A DNA stretch of 64,000 bases from Bacillota bacterium. Its GTDB lineage: Bacteria; Bacillota; UBA4882; UBA8346. The DNA is taken from contig JARKQY010000024.1 of the NCBI GenBank assembly GCA_029974635.1, forward strand, positions 310,001-374,000, written 5' to 3'. The first letter of the stretch is position 1; each line of letters opens with the position of its first letter. A program made the position numbers and the translations under genes. The notes below the pieces were generated by a model. The model was not told where the DNA came from and did no database searches. It saw nothing but the letters and a program-made list of their open reading frames with translations. Shown here one piece after another: positions 56,349 to 64,000 of the stretch.

Positions 56349-57036
56349 CGGCTGCCCGGAATGCGACTTTCAGGGATACATCAAAACCGGCCCCAATACC
56401 GTCCGGCTCTGCCGCTGCCGGGAGCAAGGCCGGATCGAAAAACTCTTCGAATGCAGCCGGATCAGTCCCGCGTTTCGGATGAAGAACTTTGACAACTTTG
56501 AAACCGAAAACCGCCCGGCCACGGTCCAGGCCATGGCGAGAGCAGCCCGGAACTACGCCGACAACTTCGCGGAACTAAAAACAAAGGTGAATAACTGGCT
56601 GGTACTACTGGGGGAGCCGGGGAGCGGGAAAACTCACTTAAGTCTGGCGGTTGGCAATCAATTAATCAATGAATTCATCTCCGTCCTGTACTTTCAACAT
56701 GTGGAGGGGATCAGCGAATTGATGACCATCTTGAAGAAAGACGAAGAGAGCATCGGGGAGAAACTTTCAGAGATGAAACGGGCGGATTTTTTAATCTGGG
56801 ATGACCTCTTCAAGCCATGGGGCGAAAGCAAACAGCCCAAAAGCTTTGAAATCCGGATCGCCTTCGAAGTATTGAACTTCCGATACTTAAACCTGATGCC
56901 TACGGCCATCAACAGCGAACACCTGCCCGATGAACTGCTGATGATTGACCGGGCGATCGGCTCCCGCATCCTGGAACGGAGCAAAGGCCATCTCGCTACC
57001 GTCAGCGGGATTGAAAACAATTACCGCTTGCTGTGA
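56248..57036 (+). CDS. DnaC/DnaI-like helicase loader ATPase
   Basis: The 262-residue protein has a cysteine pair region (CPECDFQG...CRCREQG), then an AAA+ core with Walker A GEPGSGKTHL near 128 and Walker B FLIWDDLF near 183. It loads a replicative helicase at the phage origin. Its ATG 56248 lies inside the end of the initiator gene (100-bp overlap), with RBS GGGAGG, a compact initiator-loader pair. A host or phage DnaB-like helicase is not in the window. Confidence 0.88.
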   Translation: MERLQQLLNRIQELQKMNSVPSTFQNLNTTDRRNGCPECDFQGYIKTGPNTVRLCRCREQGRIEKLFECSRISPAFRMKNFDNFETENRPATVQAMARAARNYADNFAELKTKVNNWLVLLGEPGSGKTHLSLAVGNQLINEFISVLYFQHVEGISELMTILKKDEESIGEKLSEMKRADFLIWDDLFKPWGESKQPKSFEIRIAFEVLNFRYLNLMPTAINSEHLPDELLMIDRAIGSRILERSKGHLATVSGIENNYRLL

Positions 57037-57073
57037 GGAATTCTAAAAAATTGTTTGGAAAGGAGGCCAGTCA

Positions 57074-57634
57074 ATGAAAGCGGAAAATAGCGCCCGGAAA
57101 ATCACCAACCCCTGGCCGGAACAAAAGCGCCGCGCCTATCTCGCCGCCATCGAATGGGACTTGCGAACCTATGAAGCAATGCAAACGGAACTCCAGGAAC
57201 TCCAGGCGGATATCGACGAGCTGGCCGCCCCTCCCGCCGCTGACATCCGGGGGAATATTTACGCCATACCCCGCCGCCGGCCCGATGAAATTTTTCCGGA
57301 ATACTTGAGAAGCCACCCGGCCCGGCCCCTCTCCGACCCAACCCCGGACCGCGCCGAGCTAATCAGCGAATACCGAGCCCGGATTCTCTGCGCCACCGAA
57401 TACCGGGAAACCGTCCGGCGGCTGAACGCCATTGACCGGGTACTGATCCGGCTGGAACGGTCCCAAAAACCGGATGACCGGTTGAAACTACAACTTTTAA
57501 AAGCCAAATACTTTGATCAGGATAAATCCGATCAGCAGATCGCAATTGACCTGCATATCTCGGAACGGACTTTCCGCAACTGGAAAAATGGTTTACTTTT
57601 GGAAATCGCCAAGCAACTGGGAATGGTGATCTGA
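57074..57634 (+). CDS. ArpU/RinA-like phage late-gene transcription regulator
   Basis: The 186-residue protein has helical N-terminal parts (AYLAAIEWDLRTYEAMQTELQEL; YRETVRRLNAIDRVL) and a C-terminal sigma-70-region-4-like HTH (KYFDQDKSDQQIAIDLHISERTFRNWKNG). Such RinA/ArpU proteins turn on packaging and structural genes. It sits just before the terminase block, matching that role. The GC content is higher than its neighbours at the N-terminal coding part. Confidence 0.72.
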   Translation: MKAENSARKITNPWPEQKRRAYLAAIEWDLRTYEAMQTELQELQADIDELAAPPAADIRGNIYAIPRRRPDEIFPEYLRSHPARPLSDPTPDRAELISEYRARILCATEYRETVRRLNAIDRVLIRLERSQKPDDRLKLQLLKAKYFDQDKSDQQIAIDLHISERTFRNWKNGLLLEIAKQLGMVI

Positions 57635-57713
57635 ATTTGCCGAATCTTTGCCGCCCAAGAAGGCTTTTCGGTGGTAAAATTATATTGTAAGATACTATGT
57701 CGAGACTAAATCT

Positions 57714-57745
57714 AACCCCGGAGTAACAGCGGGGTTTTTTGTTTT
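57714..57745 (+). terminator. Terminator after ArpU/RinA-like gene
   Basis: AACCCCG (57714-57720) pairs with CGGGGTT (57730-57736), followed by TTTTTGTTTT. Confidence 0.85.
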
Positions 57746-57753
57746 GGTTTTTC

Positions 57754-57879
57754 AGAACCCCCAGCCTTAATTGAAAAACCAGGCCTGAAGGAGGACCGTC
57801 AGCGGGGGGGCTTCCCTGACTAGACTGCCTGACGGAACGGACTGAAGGCCGCATAATCAACCCTCAGGCTGGGGGTTCT
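57754..57879 (+). other. Nested inverted-repeat element before terS (cos/pac or structured RNA)
   Basis: Outer arms AGAACCCCCAGCCT (57754-57767) and AGGCTGGGGGTTCT (57866-57879) are exact 14-bp inverted repeats. Inside, GGCCT/AGGCC (57782-57786, 57846-57850) and CCGTCAG/CTGACGG (57796-57802, 57829-57835) nest further. The position between late regulator and terS fits a packaging site or RNA. Confidence 0.7.
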
Positions 57880-57910
57880 TGGCATCCTTGAACCAGAAGG
57901 ACGTGATCTT

Positions 57911-58453
57911 ATGGGCAGGCGGAAACATGACTGGAACAAACTCAAAATTGAGTACGTGACCGGTGACTTCATGGACCAGCGGACTTTCGCGGCCTATGCC
58001 GGGATTGATTACGGCTACCTGCGGAACATGAGTTGCGCCACCAACCCGAAGAATAACGGCAAGTCCTGGGAGGAAGAGAAAAAAGAATACCTGGAAGAAC
58101 GGGCCACCGAGATCCGAACCCGAACCCTGGAAATGCAAGCGGAAAAAGAAGCGGATCGGAATACCCAGCATCTGATGGCCTGGGATAACTTTTTAAAAGA
58201 AGTCACCCGGATACTGGCCGACTATACCGTAACTATTGGACAAGCCGGAGTCTCCATCTTCGCGTTGGAACGGCTGGCGAATATCATGGACAAACTCCAA
58301 CGGGGCCAGCGTCTCGCTTTGGGACTTGATAAAGAAACCGACGACGGGAAAAACTCCCTGGGTGATCTGGTCCGGGCGATCAAAGAATCCGCCACCTCGG
58401 TTACTTTTACCCCGCAGGAAACACAGACGGAAAGTGACCAACAACCGCCATGA
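57911..58453 (+). CDS. Phage terminase small subunit
   Basis: The 180-residue protein starts MGRRKHDWNKLKIEYVTGDF, with an HTH-like N-terminus (TFAAYAGIDYGYLRN) and helical body. Length and place directly before terL identify TerS, which recognises cos or pac DNA and guides packaging. ATG 57911 follows AAGGACGTGA. It ends overlapping the large subunit start by 4 bp. The nested repeat 57754-57879 lies 32 bp before it. Confidence 0.85.
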   Translation: MGRRKHDWNKLKIEYVTGDFMDQRTFAAYAGIDYGYLRNMSCATNPKNNGKSWEEEKKEYLEERATEIRTRTLEMQAEKEADRNTQHLMAWDNFLKEVTRILADYTVTIGQAGVSIFALERLANIMDKLQRGQRLALGLDKETDDGKNSLGDLVRAIKESATSVTFTPQETQTESDQQPP

Positions 58454-59679
58454 TCTGGGGAAAATTCTCGCCGAAACAACTGGCCGCCATTAGTCAATCC
58501 AATGCGCGGCTTAATTTTTTGTGCGGGGCGGTCCGGTCGGGCAAGACCATTGCCGCCAACATCCGGCTGCTGGACATGCTAGAAAATCAACCGCCGGGTA
58601 ACGGCGTAATCGTCGGCCATAGCGAACGGACGGCGGATCATAATGTCCTCCAGACCATCCGGGAGATCGTCGGTACGAAATATTTTCACTATAACCGGGG
58701 ACTCGGCGAAGTCACCATCTGCGGCCGGAAAGTTTTCGTGGTGGGGGCCGCCGATGTCCGGGCCAAAGATCGGATACAGGGAGATACCTTTTCCTTTGCT
58801 TACGTGGATGAGGGAACTTTACTTCCGGAAGATTTCTTTAAAATGCTACTCTCCCGACTGAGTATTCCGGGTGCGAAATTGATTCTCACAACCAACCCGG
58901 ACAGCCCTTACCACTATCTATATAAGAACTATATTAATAACCCGGAACTGAATAAAAAAGTTTTCAACTTCACCCTGGATGATAACCTCAACCTCGATCC
59001 GGTTTACGTCCGGGAGTTGAAAAAAGAGTATGTGCCGGGGTCACTCTGGTATAAACGGTATATCGACGGCTTGTGGGTACTGGCCGCCGGGGTGATCTTT
59101 AGCCAATTCGCCGACAGGATGATCGTCGATGAAAACCCGGAATTACTCACCCACTGGATTGGAATAGATTACGGTACATCCAACGCAACCACTTTTATTC
59201 ATACCGGTGTTGGTTCTGACAACCGCCTATATATCGCGGATGAATACTATCACTCCGGGAGGCAAACGGACGACAACCAACTGGCGACCCAGAAAAGCCC
59301 TTCCCAGTATAGCCGGGAATACCGGGACTGGTATAATAACCTAAAAATTGACGCCCGGAAAGTCTATATCGACCCCTCCGCCGCCGGGTTCATCACCCAG
59401 CTCTGGCATGATGGAGTGAAGAACATCGTCAAAGCTAGGAATGACGTGCTGGAAGGAATCGGTTTGCTCAACAGCTTAATCGGAAACGATCTGGTCCGGG
59501 TCCACCGGAGTTGTGTTAACACCATCGAAGAACTCTCTACCTACTCCTGGGACCCGAAGGCGCAAATCCTGGGGAAAGACCAACCGCTGAAAATGAATGA
59601 CCATTGCATGGACAATATCCGTTATCAAGTCTATGGGAATAAAGCTTTCTGGCTGACAAAGATTAAATCAGCCGCTTAA
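58450..59679 (+). CDS. Phage terminase large subunit (PBSX family)
   Basis: The 409-residue motor has an ATPase domain with Walker A GAVRSGKT near 26 and Walker B FAYVDEGT near 118. A C-terminal nuclease domain has acidic sites in IGIDYGTSN near 238 and YIDPSAAG near 298. It cuts concatemeric DNA and pumps it into procapsids. The start overlaps terS (ATGA). The family fits SPP1/PBSX-type terminases. Confidence 0.92.
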   Translation: MIWGKFSPKQLAAISQSNARLNFLCGAVRSGKTIAANIRLLDMLENQPPGNGVIVGHSERTADHNVLQTIREIVGTKYFHYNRGLGEVTICGRKVFVVGAADVRAKDRIQGDTFSFAYVDEGTLLPEDFFKMLLSRLSIPGAKLILTTNPDSPYHYLYKNYINNPELNKKVFNFTLDDNLNLDPVYVRELKKEYVPGSLWYKRYIDGLWVLAAGVIFSQFADRMIVDENPELLTHWIGIDYGTSNATTFIHTGVGSDNRLYIADEYYHSGRQTDDNQLATQKSPSQYSREYRDWYNNLKIDARKVYIDPSAAGFITQLWHDGVKNIVKARNDVLEGIGLLNSLIGNDLVRVHRSCVNTIEELSTYSWDPKAQILGKDQPLKMNDHCMDNIRYQVYGNKAFWLTKIKSAA

Positions 59680-59691
59680 GGGGATGATGTT

Positions 59692-61149
59692 ATGATTCCA
59701 AGCTATAACCCCCAGCAAACCTGGCCACCCGAAGAATGGGGCGCGGTTTACGAACGTTACCGGGAATGGTCGGCCTGGTACTCCGGCGACCCGCTTCAAA
59801 TTTCAGAAGCCCTTTCCGGGAAGGTTTATACTCCCACTGAACAAGGCCGGTTTTGGGCGAAGGAGATTAAGGACGAGCGGAAAGTCATGATTCACGTTCC
59901 GCTGGCCGGAGAACTGGCAACCACCAGTTCTAATTTTTTATTCTCGGAAACTCCGGCGATTACGATTCCCGGAACGACAGTTGAAGATGACCAAGCGAAA
60001 AAGCTGCGCCAATTGCTTGACTCCAACGGGTTCTATAACACCATCCTGGAAGCGGCGGAAGTGGCCTCGGCATTGGGCGGGATCTTTCTTAAAATCAACT
60101 GGGATAAGAAACTCTTTCCCTACCCTATTTTAAATATCGCTCAACCGGATAACGCCTTGCCGGAGTTCAAATTTGGGATACTGGTTGCGGTGACTTTCTG
60201 GAAAATAATCCGGGATGATGGAGATAAAATATTCCGGCTTCTGGAACGCCACGAACGGGGAACAATTTACACCAAGCTTTACGCCGGGACCACTACCACC
60301 TTGGGAGAGGAAGTGGATTTAAAAACACTATCGGAAACCACCGAATCCGAGCCGGTACGCAATACCGGGTTTAAAGAGGATATACTGGTAAGATACATTC
60401 CAAACATGCTTCCTAACAAAATGTTTCGCGGATCAGCAATCGGCCAATCGGACTTCGGCGGCGCGGAGGGATTAATGGATGCCCTAGATGAAGCCTATAC
60501 CTCCTGGATACGGGATATCCGGATTGGCGTAGGCCGGATTATTACCCCCCGCGATTACCTGCAGGACATTGAAACTGGGAAACCACGGTTTGATCTGGAT
60601 CAAGAAGTTTACGAACAACTGGACTTCGACCCCAATGACGTCAACGGGACCAACTCCATCAAAAACATTCAATTCGACATCCGGCACGAAGCCCATCAAA
60701 AGACCACTTTAGACCTTATCTGCAGGATCGTCTCCAATGCCGGGTATAGCCCCCAGTCATTCGGGCTTGGGGTTGGCTCCAGCGTGAATGACTCCGGTTA
60801 CGCGCTCCAGATCAAGGAGAAGAAATCGATAATCACTTCGGCCAAAAAAGCGCGTTATTGGAAGACGGCCCTGGAAGACCTGCTGCAAATGATGCTGAGC
60901 ATTCACACCAAAACCGAGGCCAAGCGGCCATCAGTGGAGATTAATGATTGTGTCTCCTCCGACCTGGGACAGATCGCCACTACTTTAAATATGTTAAACT
61001 CGGCCCAGGCCGTCAGTATTCGGACCAAGGTAAAAATGGTCAACCGGGACTGGACAGAGGAACAGATCGAGGAAGAAGTCAAACGGATTATGGAAGAACA
61101 AAAAATCATCAAGCCGCCGGTATCAACAAACACGACACCGGCGAAGTAA
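59692..61149 (+). CDS. Phage portal protein (SPP1 gp6-like)
   Basis: The 485-residue protein forms the dodecameric portal at one capsid vertex. The motifs ATTSSNFLFSE, NNMLPNKMFRGSAIGQSDFGG-like and DLDQEVYEQLDFDPND fit the SPP1 gp6 / A118 family. Helical C-terminal part: SIHTKTEAKRP, then an EEQIEEEVKRIMEEQK tail. RBS GGGGATG precedes ATG 59692. It follows terL by 12 bp, as usual. Confidence 0.85.
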   Translation: MIPSYNPQQTWPPEEWGAVYERYREWSAWYSGDPLQISEALSGKVYTPTEQGRFWAKEIKDERKVMIHVPLAGELATTSSNFLFSETPAITIPGTTVEDDQAKKLRQLLDSNGFYNTILEAAEVASALGGIFLKINWDKKLFPYPILNIAQPDNALPEFKFGILVAVTFWKIIRDDGDKIFRLLERHERGTIYTKLYAGTTTTLGEEVDLKTLSETTESEPVRNTGFKEDILVRYIPNMLPNKMFRGSAIGQSDFGGAEGLMDALDEAYTSWIRDIRIGVGRIITPRDYLQDIETGKPRFDLDQEVYEQLDFDPNDVNGTNSIKNIQFDIRHEAHQKTTLDLICRIVSNAGYSPQSFGLGVGSSVNDSGYALQIKEKKSIITSAKKARYWKTALEDLLQMMLSIHTKTEAKRPSVEINDCVSSDLGQIATTLNMLNSAQAVSIRTKVKMVNRDWTEEQIEEEVKRIMEEQKIIKPPVSTNTTPAK

Positions 61150-61161
61150 GGACGGAGAACC

Positions 61162-62514
61162 ATGATATATGGGGAATTGCTTTACCAGGAAGAACTTTAC
61201 GACCGGGACCCGCTCCAAGGCAGCCGGATTATTTCTATTCCCATTGACTTTGAGATCGGAATGGGAGCGTTTATTGCCGCCACCATATCGGCAACTACCC
61301 CTATCGGGACCAGGGTAATCGTTGAGTATAGCCCGGATAATCAAACTACCTGGAACCGCCTTTGGCCGGGAGAATTCTATTATACCGTCTTTGATACGAC
61401 GGCTGCCGGAAGTAAATTGTTATATATCCGGCTCCGGCTGGAGACTACCGACCGGAATCTTTCACCGGAAATTGACCGGTTAACGGTGATTGTAGAACAA
61501 ATCGCCACCGCCTACCGGCTGGCTTATGAGGTCTTCTATGATGCCGGACTATCCCCGGAGGAATACTGGATTGACCCGGAACTGCTGGAGTTTTATATTC
61601 CTTTCGCCTGGCTGCGCCGGGGCAGCCACGCCGCCGGATTGAAACAGGTTATCAAATTTATCCTCGGTAATTGTTATTGCGACCGGCAAAACGTTATCCG
61701 CCTGGAAGGTCCAGGTTATCCGGTGAATATTAACCCGGTAGCGACCTTGACCACTGCTGACTACAGGGAAAAGAAACCGATTAACCAGAAAATCAGCCCG
61801 GCAAATGAGGTCACGGTATACGCCAACCCCCTGGTTCCAACCGAGCAGTACGAAGAAGTATACCGGAACAATGCCGTTACATCCATCAAGGCCGGGGAAA
61901 TGATAGAGCTAACCGCCTACTTCACTACCTTTTACACTCAAAACCCGGTGGTGAATTGTACGGCGACCCTGGAGGGAACGCCCGCCGGTGTCGAGATTAT
62001 TAGTCAAACTTACTACGCCTGGGGCGGGAAGATTATTGTCTCCAGTACTGTGAACGCCCAATTTACGCTGGTAATTAACGGCTATCCGTTGAAAGTCAAA
62101 GGCAGATTAACGGAAGTATTCAGCGGCCCCGAAACCATCCTGATGAACACGGACGGAATTTTATACGGCGAATATTTGTATGGGGAAAGGACTTACGAAC
62201 ATCAATCACCTACCCATACCGGCGCGGTGATTGGATATACCCTTCCATCGTATCAGTTGATTCAAACCAGGGAGATAGCCCGGAAGATCGCCGGAATTCT
62301 CCTAAACAAATTCCCGGAAGCGGCGAACAAACTGGAATTGAAATACCGGGGAAATCCGGCTTTAACTGTGGATGATGCCATTGCCCTGGCCGGACTCCGG
62401 CAACCGGGGCTCAAAAATTATACTATCAAAACTCATGAACTTGTATTTAACGGCGCTTTACAGGGACAAATCGAAATAAAACAACTAATACTTGAGCTTT
62501 TGCCGGAAACGTGA
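61162..62514 (+). CDS. Unknown phage structural protein, 450 aa
   Basis: The protein lies between portal and scaffold genes, where a head or minor capsid protein is expected. Its sequence is beta-rich (IGTRVIVEYSPDNQTTWNRLWPGEFYYT; INGYPLKVKGRLTEV) and looks more like a tail or baseplate/fibre-associated protein. Two related words, YGELLYQEELY near the start and YGEYLYGERTY near 336-346, frame the sequence. RBS AAGGACGGAGAACC precedes ATG. I cannot name a family. Confidence 0.6.
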   Translation: MIYGELLYQEELYDRDPLQGSRIISIPIDFEIGMGAFIAATISATTPIGTRVIVEYSPDNQTTWNRLWPGEFYYTVFDTTAAGSKLLYIRLRLETTDRNLSPEIDRLTVIVEQIATAYRLAYEVFYDAGLSPEEYWIDPELLEFYIPFAWLRRGSHAAGLKQVIKFILGNCYCDRQNVIRLEGPGYPVNINPVATLTTADYREKKPINQKISPANEVTVYANPLVPTEQYEEVYRNNAVTSIKAGEMIELTAYFTTFYTQNPVVNCTATLEGTPAGVEIISQTYYAWGGKIIVSSTVNAQFTLVINGYPLKVKGRLTEVFSGPETILMNTDGILYGEYLYGERTYEHQSPTHTGAVIGYTLPSYQLIQTREIARKIAGILLNKFPEAANKLELKYRGNPALTVDDAIALAGLRQPGLKNYTIKTHELVFNGALQGQIEIKQLILELLPET

Positions 62515-62712
62515 TACGGCTGAAAGCTTTTTAAAACTTGAATCACGGAAATACGCGATAATGCGGATGTGTTGAAGCGATATAGCCTCCCGGTAAAAAT
62601 ACCGGACGAATGGAGGTGAAATAACCGTAATATGAGCTTTACCGGTGACGTGATCCGGTTAATAGCTCTTGAAAAGCTTTTATCACGGAATACGCGAAAT
62701 GCGGAGGTTGAA
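62511..62712. repeat. Tandem degenerate repeat (A 62511-62576, B 62650-62712)
   Basis: Both units follow the order GTGATnCGG, AAGCTTTT, ATCACGGAA, TACGCGA, ATGCGGA, GTTGAA. Each can fold GTGAT against ATCAC. A perfect CCGGTA/TACCGG hairpin (62590-62605) lies between them. Confidence 0.75.
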
Positions 62713-62763
62713 AATCATGTTGAACTTATTACAGAGACGGTATGGCCTGCCCGTATTCGATAA
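62632..62763 (+). CDS. Possible 43-aa small protein overlapping scaffold start
   Basis: ATG 62632 (GGAGGTG 14 nt upstream, so rather far) opens a frame of 43 codons to TAA 62761. The central peptide VIRLIALEKLLSRNTRNAEV is encoded by repeat unit B. It runs past the scaffold start in another frame. It may be a coupling or leader peptide, but chance is possible. Confidence 0.35.
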   Translation: MSFTGDVIRLIALEKLLSRNTRNAEVENHVELITETVWPARIR

Positions 62764-63376
62764 AGATACAGGCGGCGGAACCGGAGGATTTGACGGCGGA
62801 AATGACCAGGAACCCAACGCCGGGGAGAAAGCCAAGAACCAGCCTTTTATTACGTTTCCTTCCGAAGGCAGCTTCATGGAACGGCTGAAACGGGAGGGAC
62901 GGGCGCAAGTTAATGAATTAATCAAAGAACTGGGTTTCGAGAAAATTGATGACCTGAAAAATCTGGTCAAGCAGCAAAAAGAGACCGAGGATGCCAGTAA
63001 AACCGATTTGGAGAAAGCCAGAGAGCAGAACCGGAATTTACAAACGGAAAATCAACGGATTAAAAACGATGCCGAAGCTGTTTTGAAACAAGCCGCGTTA
63101 ATGATGCAAGCCAATCAAGCCAATATCAAACCGGATCGGATGAAAGCTTTTTTGAAGCTGATTGATATCTCAAACATCACGGTATCGGATGGCGTTGTTG
63201 ATGAAGTTTCCGCCAAAACTGCCGTGGAGAATGTCTTGAAGGAATTCCCGGAATTCCTGGGGAAAGCCGAAAGCGAACCCACCGGCGGCGAGGACTTCAG
63301 CGGTGGAGGCGGCGGCAAAGACCTGGGGAACCTCTCCATGGCCGATTATATCAAAGCCCGGCAAGGGCAGAAATGA
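62717..63376 (+). CDS. Phage scaffold protein
   Basis: The protein (about 219 residues) starts MLNLLQRRYGLPVFDKDTGGG, with a Gly-rich head, a long charged coiled coil (EDASKTDLEKAREQNRNLQTENQRIKNDA) and a helical tail, then GGEDFSGGGGGKDLG. This low-complexity, coiled-coil shape fits capsid scaffolds that sit just before the coat gene. ATG 62717 is 9 nt after GGAGG in repeat unit B; ATG 62669 is less likely. Confidence 0.75.
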   Translation: MLNLLQRRYGLPVFDKDTGGGTGGFDGGNDQEPNAGEKAKNQPFITFPSEGSFMERLKREGRAQVNELIKELGFEKIDDLKNLVKQQKETEDASKTDLEKAREQNRNLQTENQRIKNDAEAVLKQAALMMQANQANIKPDRMKAFLKLIDISNITVSDGVVDEVSAKTAVENVLKEFPEFLGKAESEPTGGEDFSGGGGGKDLGNLSMADYIKARQGQK

Positions 63377-63377
63377 C

Positions 63378-63415
63378 AAAAGGACGGACCAAAAACGGCT
63401 CCGGCCTTTTATTTT
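63378..63415 (+). terminator. Imperfect terminator-like hairpin between scaffold and coat genes
   Basis: AAAAGG (63378-63383) with CCTTTT (63405-63410), and CGGA (63385-63388) with TCCG (63400-63403), then ATTTTT. It may partly attenuate or act as an mRNA processing/stability element. Confidence 0.5.
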
Positions 63416-63430
63416 TAGGAGGTTAAGATC

Positions 63431-64000
63431 ATGCCGAATACCTTTATTACTCCTTCCATTGTGGCCCGTGAGGCCTTGATGGTCTTGCGGAATAACTGCG
63501 TGATGGCAAACCTGGTTCACCGGGATTATAAACGGGAATTCGTTGAAGGCCGGGGGACCACCATCACCATCCGGAAACCGGCGACTTTCACCGCCAACGA
63601 ATTTGATCGGACCGCCGGAATTACCATTCAAGACGTATCCGAAAGCAGTACCAATGTAACCATGGATACCATTCTGGATGTATCATTCGAGATTACTACC
63701 GAACAATTGACCCTTTCCATCGATGACTTTTCTAAACAATTAATCATCCCGGCAATGCAAGCCTTCGCCCAGAAGATTGATACACTTATTTTAAATCTGT
63801 ATAAAGATATCCCCTACTACTCCGGCGCGGCCAACGCCGAACTTGATGGCGTGAGTGAGATTACCGACGCCCGGAAACGGCTGAATGATCAAGCCGTACC
63901 CCTCATCAATCGGCGTTTTACCATCGGGACCATGGCGGAAAGCAAATTATTGCAATTGGAACTCTTCATTGCCGCCGATAAGGTGGGCGATAACGGCACG
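63431..64000 (+). CDS. Major capsid protein, P22 gp5-like (partial, cut by window end)
   Basis: From ATG 63431 (RBS AGGAGG, 8 nt) 190 sense codons run to the window edge with no stop. The N-terminus NTFITPSIVAREALMVLRNNCVMANLVHRDY, then FVEGRGTTITIRKPATFTANEF, matches the P22 coat protein family, which uses an HK97-fold core with an inserted domain. The downstream part of the protein and tail genes are outside. Placement directly after scaffold supports the call. Confidence 0.85.
   Translation, partial: MPNTFITPSIVAREALMVLRNNCVMANLVHRDYKREFVEGRGTTITIRKPATFTANEFDRTAGITIQDVSESSTNVTMDTILDVSFEITTEQLTLSIDDFSKQLIIPAMQAFAQKIDTLILNLYKDIPYYSGAANAELDGVSEITDARKRLNDQAVPLINRRFTIGTMAESKLLQLELFIAADKVGDNGT

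Overview
The window is chromosomal DNA of a member of the Bacillota (Firmicutes) carrying the left part of a prophage. The phylum call rests on a ctsR-mcsA-mcsB-clpC operon with a CtsR-type operator, canonical sigma-A promoters (for example TTGACA-18-TATAAT), strong GGAGG ribosome sites with frequent TTG/GTG starts, and a heterodimeric BmrCD-like ABC exporter behind a leader-peptide attenuator. CheB, CheX and an HD-GYP protein suggest a motile cell. A legionaminic/pseudaminic-acid type sugar locus at the left edge fits flagellin or surface glycosylation. I cannot name the genus.

Layout. 1-7 kb: nonulosonic acid genes (hydrolysing 2-epimerase, CMP-sugar synthetase, nucleotide-sugar 4,6-dehydratase) and three GT-B-like glycosyltransferases. 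7-13 kb: topoisomerase III, an alpha/beta hydrolase, and a ROK-like protein paired with a PIG-L deacetylase. 13-17.1 kb: two ABC half-exporters read leftwards from a strong promoter, through a leader with a 31-codon ORF and two terminator hairpins. 17.3-31 kb: an orphan response regulator, small unknown genes, methyltransferase, amidohydrolase, B12/radical-SAM protein, FmdB, ArgS (HIGH motif replaced by NVVN), PyrG and CheB. 31-38 kb: rho, a LysM/M23 endopeptidase, then ctsR-mcsA-mcsB-clpC. 38-44 kb: cheX and HD-GYP, then an envelope-protease group (small exported protein, short FtsH-like protease, LemA, HtpX). 44.5-47.8 kb: a leftward pyrimidine-nucleotide operon (DUF6483-like, unknown YWW-motif protein, dCTP deaminase, methyltransferase, PyrE). 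48-52 kb: a coiled-coil M23 protein, a candidate structured RNA, a LysR regulator, PurA, tRNA-Lys and tRNA-Glu.

The prophage begins at the 3' end of tRNA-Glu (about 52.3 kb) and runs off the right edge. It holds a large serine recombinase whose frame continues antisense through both tRNAs, a cI/cro-like divergent switch with a shared operator word, small early genes, a replication initiator with an iteron array and adjacent AT-rich stretch inside its own gene, a DnaC-like helicase loader, an ArpU/RinA-like late regulator, a nested inverted-repeat element just before terS, then terS, terL, portal, an unknown protein, scaffold and a P22-type coat protein (cut off by the window end).

Intergenic spaces contain several dispersed repeat types: a TCCGGCAAGT-ended palindromic element (three copies), low-complexity word repeats (one shared 21-bp segment), a G-quadruplex-capable stretch and long inverted repeats. 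The least explained signals are the ABC-exporter attenuator, the minus-strand RNA candidate at 49439-49574, the pre-terminase nested structure at 57754-57879 and the duplicated leader before the scaffold gene.
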